Of a DNA stretch of 64,000 bases, positions 16,975 through 27,324 are shown in pieces. This stretch comes from Nitrospiraceae bacterium. Lineage in GTDB: Bacteria; Nitrospirota; Nitrospiria; Nitrospirales; Nitrospiraceae. Made by a program: the position numbers and the translations under genes. The stretch lies in assembly GCA_013140715.1 (NCBI GenBank), contig JABFSG010000016.1, positions 1 to 64,000 of the forward strand, read 5' to 3'. The first letter of the stretch is position 1. Each line of letters starts with the position of its first letter. The notes beneath the pieces are model-generated. The model saw only the letters and a list, made by a program, of their open reading frames with translations, ran no database searches and had not been told where the DNA came from.

Positions 16975-18243
16975 ATGAACAAGGAAATGATCGAAACGGA
17001 CGTAGCGATTGTCGGCGCGGGCGGCGGCGGTGCCGTCTTAGCCCTGGCGCTGGCAAAGCAAAACATTCGCACAGTGGTAGTAGATCAGGCAGGCAGTCCG
17101 TCTAAAAGTTTGCGGGGTGAGATTATCCAACCGAACGGGCAAGAAGTCCTTGACCGTTTGGGCGTCTTATCGTCATTGCCGGCCGATGCCACGCTGTCCG
17201 TGCGCCATTTTCATTTTTGCCGGGCCGGGGGCATGCGTCTTTGCACCTTCGACTATGGCGACTTGCCGGCACCGTACAACCGTGCCATCGTGACCCTCGC
17301 CAACGTGGCCCACCATGCGATCATCGCGGCTATACAGCAACAGAAGAGCGTGACACTTCACTATGGTACCTCTTTCACAGGACTCATACTCGAGGACGAT
17401 CGGGTTGTTGGATTATCGACGAAAGGACAGGATGGCCCGCTCACGATCCGCGCAAAGGTTGTCGTCGGTGCTGACGGAGCATTTTCGAAAGTGCGTGAAG
17501 CGCTCAAGATCCCCGTCGATCTGCATCTCTATCCTGATGGATATCTGATTGCGAGCCTGGAGTCGGACGATCAGATAGTGGAATCGTTCTTCTACGTTGG
17601 AGACAAGACCATCTTGGGACTGTTTCCGGTGGCGGGAAAGAAGGTGTACATTTTATACATGATTCCCAAAGATTCGATGGAGGCCGTGAAGCAGCAGGGG
17701 ATCCCTGCGCTCCAGCAGACATGGAGTCGGATCGCACCGCCGTTTACCGGGCTCTTTCGGAATCTGCATGATTGGAGTCAGGTCGCATATCTGCCGACGG
17801 GTCGGGTGCGCACGCCGAGATGGGTGGCAAATGGAGCCGTCCTGATCGGTGATGCCGCCCATGCGATGAATCCCCACGCATCGCAGGGGCGCATGCAGGC
17901 GATGGTCGATGCCATCGCGCTGTCCGATCTCATACCAAGTTGTCTCGCCGACAAAGACTATTCGGCTGCCAGATTGAGTGCGTTTGAACGTGCCAGGCGA
18001 CCGCAAGTGAACATGCTCCAACGCTTGGCCGATCAACAAGTGTTCTATTGGGATACGGGGAATCCGGTGATGGCCTTCATCCGCGATCGTGTGTTTCAGA
18101 CACTAGATCGAAACGCACGGCTACGTTATCAGGTCCTATCGACGACGGCGGGGTTGCGAACCGTGTCGCCATTTAGCGGGATCGATCGAATCATTGCGGC
18201 GGGGTTATTTCCCGATATTCGCTCGCACGAACGATCTCAATAG
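16975..18243 (+). CDS. FAD-dependent hydroxylase (UbiH/PHBH-like)
   Basis: The 422-residue protein opens with the dinucleotide-binding motif VGAGGGGAVLALALAKQ (residues 13-29), then has the DG motif GADGAFSKVREAL (near 164) and the GD motif IGDAAHAMNPHASQGRMQAM (near 288-307). Those three motifs define the class A flavoprotein monooxygenases, which hydroxylate aromatic rings; UbiH-type members act on prenylated quinone precursors. It has no membrane segment. The neighbouring quinone methyltransferases suggest it hydroxylates a quinone ring. Geranylgeranyl-reductase-like or other FAD enzymes of the same fold are the alternative. The ATG overlaps nothing and lies four bases after the relic frame's stop. 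Confidence 0.82.
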   Translation: MNKEMIETDVAIVGAGGGGAVLALALAKQNIRTVVVDQAGSPSKSLRGEIIQPNGQEVLDRLGVLSSLPADATLSVRHFHFCRAGGMRLCTFDYGDLPAPYNRAIVTLANVAHHAIIAAIQQQKSVTLHYGTSFTGLILEDDRVVGLSTKGQDGPLTIRAKVVVGADGAFSKVREALKIPVDLHLYPDGYLIASLESDDQIVESFFYVGDKTILGLFPVAGKKVYILYMIPKDSMEAVKQQGIPALQQTWSRIAPPFTGLFRNLHDWSQVAYLPTGRVRTPRWVANGAVLIGDAAHAMNPHASQGRMQAMVDAIALSDLIPSCLADKDYSAARLSAFERARRPQVNMLQRLADQQVFYWDTGNPVMAFIRDRVFQTLDRNARLRYQVLSTTAGLRTVSPFSGIDRIIAAGLFPDIRSHERSQ

Positions 18244-18461
18244 TCGATCTCGTCATGAGCGCTTACTCTGGAATAACGTCCCATGACAATGCGCTGCCGC
18301 ACCTCCGGCTTGCGTCGATGAATGCAATCGGCGAGATAGGTCAGACCTTCTTACAGGGGAGAAAAATATAGTGACATGGAGCTTATACAACTCGTGAATG
18401 GTGAGGGGTCGAAGACTTACGTTCAGCCAAATTCATCCGCACTCGTTGAAGAGTGAATATT

Positions 18462-19244
18462 CTATTTGGTGGCGATATGGATCGCAACGATTCCGCCGGA
18501 CAAATTGCGATAGGTGACCTGTTGGAACCCTGCATCGAGGAGCATCTGTTTCAACCGTTCCTGGTCCGGGAAATTCCGAATCGAGGCAGGGAGATATTCG
18601 TAGACGCCGGTCGTGTCATGCGCCACTTTCGTGCCGATCCAGGGAAGAAGCCTGAATGAGTACCAATCGTAGAGGGCTCGCAGCCACCCGAAAATCGGTC
18701 GGGAAAATTCCAGACAGACAAATCGCCCGCCCGGTTTCACAATACGGTGAATGTCCGAGAGGGCTTGCCGGAGATTACCGACATTTCTCATACAGAACCC
18801 CGTGGTCACGGCATGAAACGTCCCGTCAGGAAAGCCCAAATGCTCGGCATTGGCCTCGAGGCAGGTAATCTTCTGGCCCAACCCACGCCCAGTGACTTTT
18901 TTCAGCCCCTCCGCCAGCATGGCATGGTTGAGATCGGAAGCAATGACACGACCGCCTACTCCCATGCGCGGTTCGAGCAAGAGCGCGAGATCGGCTGTGC
19001 CGGAGCCGACGTCAAGTGCTCGCCCCCCTGTCGTAACAGGCACATAGGAAGCGGTAATCTTCTTCCAACGGTAGTGCAGCCCGAAACTCAAGAGGGTGTT
19101 GTTTAGATCATAGACGTCGGCAATGGCCGTAAACATCCGCTGGACTGCGTCCTCACGGGCCCTGCCGGACCAGGTCGAAACAGCGAGCGGAGCCGCTGGA
19201 GCGTCGGTCCCCTTCTCAACTGGGGGTGTATCCACATGTACCAT
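18462..19244 (-). CDS. ubiE: UbiE/MenG C-methyltransferase
   Basis: The 260-residue protein has the UbiE motif order: VQRMFTAIADVYDLNNTLLS at the start, SAM motif ALDVGSGTADLALLL, then FHAVTTGFCMRNVGNLRQAL and LEFSRPIFGWLRALYDWYSF, ending in a typical LSGGIVAIHIATK. The enzyme transfers a methyl group to the demethylated menaquinone or 2-polyprenyl benzoquinone ring. It is divergent from uvrA, with 72 bases between the starts, and is the third quinone-ring enzyme within 4 kb. A TTG-started extension to 19280 is open, but the ATG at 19244 fits the family length better. Confidence 0.93.
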   Translation of the reverse strand: MVHVDTPPVEKGTDAPAAPLAVSTWSGRAREDAVQRMFTAIADVYDLNNTLLSFGLHYRWKKITASYVPVTTGGRALDVGSGTADLALLLEPRMGVGGRVIASDLNHAMLAEGLKKVTGRGLGQKITCLEANAEHLGFPDGTFHAVTTGFCMRNVGNLRQALSDIHRIVKPGGRFVCLEFSRPIFGWLRALYDWYSFRLLPWIGTKVAHDTTGVYEYLPASIRNFPDQERLKQMLLDAGFQQVTYRNLSGGIVAIHIATK

Positions 19245-19315
19245 GAGAGCTTGGTAACACCGGCCTTCCTGGTTTGTCAAGATAGCCTAGCCCTCATGCT
19301 ATAATCCCGCCCCTG

Positions 19316-21829
<2,514 letters not shown>

Positions 21830-21978
21830 ATGAAGTTGATGGTACCGCTCGGCCCCGATGAACTCCCTCCGGTTCTTCCCCAGAATATCGATGACCTACC
21901 TTCGTGATCAACGGCACACCACAGGCATTGAAACTGACCATCGATTTTCAGGTACATCTCTGATTTCGAGGAAACACC

Positions 21979-22287
21979 GTGGATCCTGAGTTAGTCACGC
22001 GAATTGCGAACAATCCGAATTATCAAATACTGAAAGCCAAGAGAACCAGCTTCGGCTGGTCGCTGACCCTGGCGATGATGATCGTCTACTACGGCTTTAT
22101 TCTTCTCGTGGCATTCAACAAGAGTTTTCTGTCGCAGAGACTTGGCGCCGGCGTGATGACCCTGGGCATCCCGATCGGTTTTGGCGTCATTGTGTTCACG
22201 ATCCTGATCACCGCGTACTACGTAAATCGCGCCAACCGCGAGTTCGATGCCTTGACCGAAACCATTGTCAACGAGTCACTGAAATGA
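21979..22287 (+). CDS. yjcH: DUF485 membrane protein (YjcH)
   Basis: A 102-residue protein with two membrane helices (about residues 28-48 and 57-77) and the DUF485 pattern of short N-terminal helix ([20 protein letters not shown]-like) before them. YjcH is encoded just before acetate permease in many proteobacteria. Here it overlaps the permease gene by four bases (ATGA), so the two are translationally coupled. Its own role is unknown. Base use (GCC, CTG, GTG codons) looks more proteobacterial than the neighbours. Confidence 0.88.
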   Translation: MDPELVTRIANNPNYQILKAKRTSFGWSLTLAMMIVYYGFILLVAFNKSFLSQRLGAGVMTLGIPIGFGVIVFTILITAYYVNRANREFDALTETIVNESLK

Positions 22288-24023
22288 TCGACTTGCATCG
22301 CAAGTATTCCCATGCAGTACGTTTCGGGCTGATCATGGCTGCGTTGCTTGCTGTAGCTGCATCTGTGTATGCCGCAGGCCCGGATGTCGGTCAGACACAG
22401 ATGCAGGCAATCAATTGGACGGCCATCGGCATGTTCGGTGTGTTTGTATCGCTCACGCTCATCATCACGAAATGGGCGGCGGCTCGAACCAAGTCGGCCG
22501 CTGATTTTTATACAGCCGGCGGGGGCATTACTGGTTTCCAGAACGGTCTGGCGATTGCCGGAGACTTCATGTCTGCCGCCTCGTTCCTGGGTATTTCGGC
22601 AGCGGTGATGGCCAGTGGCTACGACGGCCTCATCTACTCGATCGGCTTTTTGGTCGGCTGGCCGGTGCTCACGTTCCTGATGGCCGAACGCCTGCGCAAC
22701 CTCGGCAAGTTCACCTTCGCCGATGTCGCTGCCTTCCGGTTCAAGCAGGCGCCGATCCGCATCTTCGCAGCCTCCGGCACACTGGTGGTGGTGTCTTTCT
22801 ATCTGATCGCGCAGATGGTCGGCGCCGGCCAGTTGATCAAGCTCCTATTCGGCCTCGAATATTGGGTGGCGGTGATCCTCGTCGGCGCGCTGATGATGGT
22901 CTACGTGTTGTTCGGCGGCATGACGGCCACCACCTGGGTGCAGATCATCAAGGCTTGCATGCTGCTGGGAGGCGCAACCTTCATGGCCTTCATGGTGCTG
23001 CTGAACTTCGGCTTCAGCCTGGAGGCGATGTTTGCCAACGCAGTCGAGATCAAAGCCGGCTTGGCCCTGGCCTCGGGCATGCCGTCGGCGGAAGCAGCGG
23101 CTGCCGGTCAGTCGATCATGGGACCGGGCAACCTCGTCAAGGACCCGATCTCGGCGATCTCGTTCGGCATGGCGCTGATGTTCGGTACGGCCGGCCTGCC
23201 GCACATCCTGATGCGTTTTTTCACGGTACCGAACGCCAAGGAAGCGCGCAAGTCGGTGATGTGGGCGACCGGATGGATCGGCTATTTCTATCTGCTGACC
23301 TTTATCATCGGTTTCGGCGCCATCACCTTCGTGCTGACCAACCCGGAGTTCCTCGATGCCAACGGTACGCTCAAGGGCGGCAGCAATATGGCGGCGGTGC
23401 ACCTGGCCAACGCGGTGGGTGGCAATGTGTTCCTCGGCTTCATCTCGGCGGTGGCATTCGCAACCATCCTGGCGGTCGTGGCCGGTCTCACATTGTCCGG
23501 TGCGTCGGCCGTGTCACACGATTTGTACGCAACGGTCATCAATGGTGGCAAAGCCGACGGCGCTTCCGAGTTGCGGGTGTCGCGCATGACCACGGTGGCA
23601 CTGGGAATCCTGGCCGTGTTGCTGGGTATCCTGTTCGAGAAACAGAACGTGGCGTTCATGGTGTCCCTGGCATTCGCGATCGCGGCATCGGCCAACTTCC
23701 CGGTATTGTTTATGTCAGTGTTGTGGAAAGACTGCACGACCCGCGGCGCGGTCATTGGCGGATTTCTCGGGCTGACTTCATCGGTCCTGCTCACAATCGT
23801 ATCCCCGTCGGTGTGGGAAGCGGCCTTGGGCTATCCGAAAGGCAGTGCGTTATTCCCGTACGCCTCACCAGCGCTGTTCTCGATCACAATCGGCTTCGTG
23901 GGCATCTGGCTGTTCTCGATTCTCGACCGAAGCAGCCAGGCGGCAAAAGACCGTAGCGGTTTTCTGGCCCAACAGGTACGCTCGGAAACAGGCATCGGCG
24001 CCACAACCGCATCCAAGCACTGA
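22284..24023 (+). CDS. actP: ActP-type acetate/sodium symporter
   Basis: The 579-residue protein starts with a signal-like segment, then shows about 13 membrane segments of the sodium:solute symporter family. The SSS signature region is visible as [20 protein letters not shown] and [15 protein letters not shown], with [16 protein letters not shown] further on, typical of ActP (YjcG) acetate/glycolate permeases. The signal peptide region ([13 protein letters not shown]) also fits ActP. In Nitrospira-like hosts acetate or pyruvate uptake would supplement autotrophic growth. Codon use with heavy GCC, CTG and GTG resembles Betaproteobacteria, which, together with the UvrA-like relic just downstream, suggests acquisition by transfer. 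That needs a phylogeny. Confidence 0.9.
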   Translation: MIDLHRKYSHAVRFGLIMAALLAVAASVYAAGPDVGQTQMQAINWTAIGMFGVFVSLTLIITKWAAARTKSAADFYTAGGGITGFQNGLAIAGDFMSAASFLGISAAVMASGYDGLIYSIGFLVGWPVLTFLMAERLRNLGKFTFADVAAFRFKQAPIRIFAASGTLVVVSFYLIAQMVGAGQLIKLLFGLEYWVAVILVGALMMVYVLFGGMTATTWVQIIKACMLLGGATFMAFMVLLNFGFSLEAMFANAVEIKAGLALASGMPSAEAAAAGQSIMGPGNLVKDPISAISFGMALMFGTAGLPHILMRFFTVPNAKEARKSVMWATGWIGYFYLLTFIIGFGAITFVLTNPEFLDANGTLKGGSNMAAVHLANAVGGNVFLGFISAVAFATILAVVAGLTLSGASAVSHDLYATVINGGKADGASELRVSRMTTVALGILAVLLGILFEKQNVAFMVSLAFAIAASANFPVLFMSVLWKDCTTRGAVIGGFLGLTSSVLLTIVSPSVWEAALGYPKGSALFPYASPALFSITIGFVGIWLFSILDRSSQAAKDRSGFLAQQVRSETGIGATTASKH

Positions 24024-24052
24024 ATCCAGGCTTCCGGGAGTTTCAGGGCGAC

Positions 24053-24151
24053 AGGCAAATAGCAAACTACCTGCTCGATCGGTTTGTCGAAGCCGGCAGC
24101 ACCATTGTCGTCATTGAGCATACTTTTCTTGAGCGTCGGTCTTACCGTTAG
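24053..24151 (+). pseudogene. UvrA-like C-terminal fragment
   Basis: After the actP stop, one frame reads RQIANYLLDRFVEAGSTIVV, IEHTF, then runs to TAG at 24149. This matches the ABC D-loop and H-loop region of UvrA ([20 protein letters not shown] in the gene at 19316) but differs at many bases from it, so it is not a recent copy of that gene. It has no start or Walker motifs. It looks like a remnant of another UvrA-type ABC ATPase. The strength of the match is limited by the short length. Confidence 0.5.
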
Positions 24152-24184
24152 CTATCAGCCACATACTCTTTCCGAAAGGACCCT

Positions 24185-24514
24185 ATGTACACCATCGCAC
24201 TGCTCACCATCTCCAACATTTTCATGACCATCGCCTGGTATGGACACCTCAAGTACAAGGACTCACCGCTGTGGATCGTGATTTTGGCAAGCTGGGGGAT
24301 TGCTTTCGTCGAGTATTGCTTCCAAGTGCCGGCGAATCGCATCGGACATTACCAATTCAACGCCGCGCAATTGAAAACCATCCAGGAAGTGATTACCCTG
24401 GTCGTGTTTTGTGTCTTCTCGGTGGTCTACCTGAAGGAAGAACTGAAATGGAATTATATTGCCGGTTTTGCCATGATGATTGGAGCGGTTTTCGTGATCT
24501 TCAAAGAATGGTGA
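24185..24514 (+). CDS. DUF486 membrane protein (DMT superfamily)
   Basis: A 109-residue protein with four predicted membrane helices, one starting at residue 3. The segments AWYGHLKYK, SWGIAFVEYCFQVPANRIGH, AQLKTIQEVITL and AGFAMMIGAVFVIFKEW are the DUF486 pattern, a small relative of drug/metabolite transporters. Members are thought to act as dimers; the substrate is unknown. The ATG is preceded by GAAAGGACC. It starts 160 bases past actP and 34 bases past the relic's stop, so it may not belong to the same transcript. Confidence 0.88.
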   Translation: MYTIALLTISNIFMTIAWYGHLKYKDSPLWIVILASWGIAFVEYCFQVPANRIGHYQFNAAQLKTIQEVITLVVFCVFSVVYLKEELKWNYIAGFAMMIGAVFVIFKEW

Positions 24515-24553
24515 GGGAGGCGGGCGCAGGGGGTTAAGGAAAGGAACCGAATC

Positions 24554-27076
24554 ATGGCCACAAAGAAGAAAGACTCAGCTACGTCGAGTGAACCGGCAAA
24601 GGCATCGGCTTCCGCAGCAGGCGGGAGTACGGCTGAAGATTTTGAAAAGCTCGGTGTCTTTTATCTCGGACGGCCCTATGACTTGGTGGCCAAACAGCCA
24701 AAGCCTGGTTGGTTGCTGTACGATTCGAAAGATCTGGTCACCCATGCGGTCTGCGTCGGCATGACCGGCAGCGGCAAGACGGGTCTGTGCCTCTCACTTC
24801 TCGAAGAAGCGGCGATCGACAACATTCCCGCCATCATTATCGATCCCAAGGGCGACCTTGGGAACTTGATGCTGACCTTTCCGAGCCTGAAGGGCGAGGA
24901 TTTCCAGCCCTGGATCAATGAAGACGATGCACGCAAGAAAGGATTATCACCGGCCGATTTTGCGAAGGCTCAGGCAGAGCTATGGGCGAAGGGATTAGGA
25001 GGCTGGCAGCAGAACGGCGCGCGCATCCAGCGTTTGCGCGATGCAGCCGAGGTCGCCATCTATACGCCGGGTAGCAACGCAGGCTTGCCTGTCTCCATTT
25101 TGAAATCGTTTGCCGCGCCGGCCGCTGACGTACGCGACGATGGGGAACTGTTCCGCGAGCGCATCGGCACCACCGTGACCAGCCTGCTCGGTCTGCTCGG
25201 CATTGAAGCCGACCCGATTCAAAGCCGCGAGCATATCCTGCTTTCGACGATTCTCAATCACACATGGATGAAAGAAGAAGACCTCGACCTCGCCGCGCTT
25301 ATTCAAGCGATCCAATCGCCACCGGTCTCGAAGATCGGCGTGATGAATGTCGATTCGTTTTTCCCATCCAAAGATCGATTCGCATTAGCGATGAAATTGA
25401 ACAACCTACTCGCAGCTCCCGGATTCCAGTCCTGGCTTGAAGGGGAGGCTCTGGATATTCAGTCGCTCCTCTACACACCCACAGGCAAGCCGCGCTTAGC
25501 CATCTTTTCTATCGCGCATCTGAACGACGCCGAACGTATGTTCTTTGTCACGCTCCTGTTGAGCCAGATGGTCGGTTGGATGAGGGGGCAATCGGGCACG
25601 ACGAGTCTGCGGGCCCTGCTCTATATGGATGAAATCTTCGGCTACTTCCCTCCGGTGGCCAATCCTCCGTCGAAGTTGCCCCTGATGACTCTGCTCAAGC
25701 AGGCGCGCGCTTTTGGACTCGGTGTCGTGCTGGCGACACAGAATCCGGTCGATCTTGATTACAAAGGACTCTCCAATACCGGCACCTGGTTTATCGGACG
25801 GCTACAGACAGAGCGCGACAAGGCACGTGTGCTGGAAGGATTAGAAGGAGCCTCCTCCAGCGCCGGAAAGAAATTCGATAGGGGACGGATGGAACAGACG
25901 CTGGCAGGGCTTGGCGCCAGAATTTTCTTGATGAACAATGTGCATGAGGATGAGCCGATCGTGTTCGAAACCCGCTGGTGCCTATCTTACCTACGTGGTC
26001 CCCTTACGAGAACGCAGATTAAGATGCTCATGGATCCGGTGAGACGTGAGGGGTTAGGGGTGAGGGGTGAGGCGAAGGAGAAGACGGCTTCTTTGGCTAA
26101 CACCTCACGCCTTACGCCTCACACCTCACGTCCGATGTTGCCCCCCGACGTCCCGCAATATTTTGTACCGCTGCGTAGCTCCAAACCGGACGGCTGTGAG
26201 TTGGTCTATGCCCCGATGCTCTTGGGATCGTCTCAGATCCGCTTCTCCGATACGAAAAGCGGCGTCGATACGACGCAGGATATGGCGGTGCTTGCACCCA
26301 TGACCGACGGGGCAGTGACCGTCGATTGGGACCATGTAACGGTTGCGGACTTCGCCGTGGCTGATTTAGAGCAGGGACCTGAAGGCGACGCCCAGTTTCT
26401 TCCGCTTCCCACCGGCGCCGGCAAGACCAAGAATTATACGGACTGGACCAAGGATTTCAGCGGCTGGATCTTCCGCACTCAGAAAATGGAATTGTTCAAG
26501 AGCCCGAGCACGAAGGACTGCTCCAAGCCTGGAGAATCCGAGCGGGACTTCCGTGTGCGACTGCAACAATCCGGACGTGAAACACGAGACAAACAATCGG
26601 ACAGCCTGCGTCAAAAGTACGCGCCGAAGATCGCAACGCTCCAAGATCGCATCAGGCGAGCCGAACAGATGAAGGAAAGGCAACAGGCTGAATCGCGTTC
26701 CAGCCAGATGCAGGCGGCTATTTCAGTCGGAGCCTCGATCCTTGGGGCCTTTCTCGGGCGCAAGACGATCAGTGCGTCGAACATCGGCCGAGCGACCACG
26801 GCAATTCGCGGAGCCGGTCGCGCGATCAAGGAATCTCAAGACGTCGGCCAAGCCGAAGAAAACGTCTCGGCGCTGCAGCAACAACTGGCCGACCTCGAAG
26901 CACAGTTCAAAACGGAAACTGATGTGCTCGCAGCCGCGACCGATCCGCTCAACGAAAAGCTTGAGCTGATTTCGCTGAAGCCCACCAAAGCCAACATCGC
27001 CGTGAAACTCGTAGCCCTCGCCTGGATGCCTCACTGGCGCGACTCGGGTGGCACAACGGTACCAGCCTGGTCCTAA
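24554..27076 (+). CDS. HerA-like ATP-binding protein (DUF87/DUF853 type)
   Basis: The 840-residue protein starts with a Lys/Ala-rich leader, then has Walker A GMTGSGKTGLCLS (near 76), the following IIIDPKGDLGNLM, and Walker B LLYMDEIFGYFPP (near 358), with QARAFGLGVVLATQNPVDLD (near 387) typical of HerA/VirB4-like motors. These move DNA or remodel protein-DNA complexes. The C-terminal half has a long charged coiled coil (near 670-720 and 770-805) and a Gly/Ala-rich middle that may be membrane-proximal. An in-frame block of intergenic-type repeat (26040-26134, residues about 496-527) splits the protein between the motor and the C-terminal part. No conjugation genes are nearby, so the role is unknown. 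Confidence 0.8.
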   Translation: MATKKKDSATSSEPAKASASAAGGSTAEDFEKLGVFYLGRPYDLVAKQPKPGWLLYDSKDLVTHAVCVGMTGSGKTGLCLSLLEEAAIDNIPAIIIDPKGDLGNLMLTFPSLKGEDFQPWINEDDARKKGLSPADFAKAQAELWAKGLGGWQQNGARIQRLRDAAEVAIYTPGSNAGLPVSILKSFAAPAADVRDDGELFRERIGTTVTSLLGLLGIEADPIQSREHILLSTILNHTWMKEEDLDLAALIQAIQSPPVSKIGVMNVDSFFPSKDRFALAMKLNNLLAAPGFQSWLEGEALDIQSLLYTPTGKPRLAIFSIAHLNDAERMFFVTLLLSQMVGWMRGQSGTTSLRALLYMDEIFGYFPPVANPPSKLPLMTLLKQARAFGLGVVLATQNPVDLDYKGLSNTGTWFIGRLQTERDKARVLEGLEGASSSAGKKFDRGRMEQTLAGLGARIFLMNNVHEDEPIVFETRWCLSYLRGPLTRTQIKMLMDPVRREGLGVRGEAKEKTASLANTSRLTPHTSRPMLPPDVPQYFVPLRSSKPDGCELVYAPMLLGSSQIRFSDTKSGVDTTQDMAVLAPMTDGAVTVDWDHVTVADFAVADLEQGPEGDAQFLPLPTGAGKTKNYTDWTKDFSGWIFRTQKMELFKSPSTKDCSKPGESERDFRVRLQQSGRETRDKQSDSLRQKYAPKIATLQDRIRRAEQMKERQQAESRSSQMQAAISVGASILGAFLGRKTISASNIGRATTAIRGAGRAIKESQDVGQAEENVSALQQQLADLEAQFKTETDVLAAATDPLNEKLELISLKPTKANIAVKLVALAWMPHWRDSGGTTVPAWS
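26040..26134. repeat. Degenerate-word hairpin inside a coding region
   Basis: GTGAGACGTGAGGGGTTAGG and further GGGTGAGGGGTGAGGCG words (26040-26075) face CCTCACGCCTTACGCCTCAC-like words (26101-26132). The arms are imperfect complements. The words are the same type as those of the intergenic elements at 49712-49780. Here the block is a multiple of three in effect and stays open in the HerA-like gene. Confidence 0.7.
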
Positions 27077-27114
27077 TTGGTGAATTGTGAGTGGGACAGG
27101 CAGGAAAGGAAATT

Positions 27115-27202
27115 CTGAGTGCTGAATTCTGAGTTTCAAAAACCTCAAACTCTTTTCTATCACGGCTTTCTTATCTTCCTCTAACTCAGCCCCAGCACTC
27201 AG
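27115..27202 (+). repeat. Hairpin element after HerA-like gene
   Basis: CTGAGTGCTGAATTCTGAGTT (27115-27135, one base longer than the usual arm) pairs with AACTCAG plus CAGCACTCAG (27183-27202) over 17 bases with a small internal mismatch. It starts 39 bases past the stop of the HerA-like gene and could act as a terminator or RNA-stabilising structure. Both arms consist of iterated CTGA/CTCAG words. Confidence 0.6.
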
Positions 27203-27324
27203 AACTTCTTCGCGAGTCTCGCATGAATGCGAGGGGCCGCATCGGCTGATAGGGCTATTCGTCTCTATAGCACTGTCGCTGCCGAATTGAGTACGGTGCC
27301 TATGCTCTAACAAAAAGGTAGATT

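Noticed and set aside
21830-21978. Short frames after uvrA, one ending in INGTPQALKLTIDFQVHL
   Set aside because: The end recalls a TonB-type C-terminus, but the piece is too short and has no start, so it is not listed as a gene relic.
22862-23956. Long plus-strand frame inside actP
   Set aside because: Gly/Arg/His-rich translation in a second frame of a clear transporter gene.
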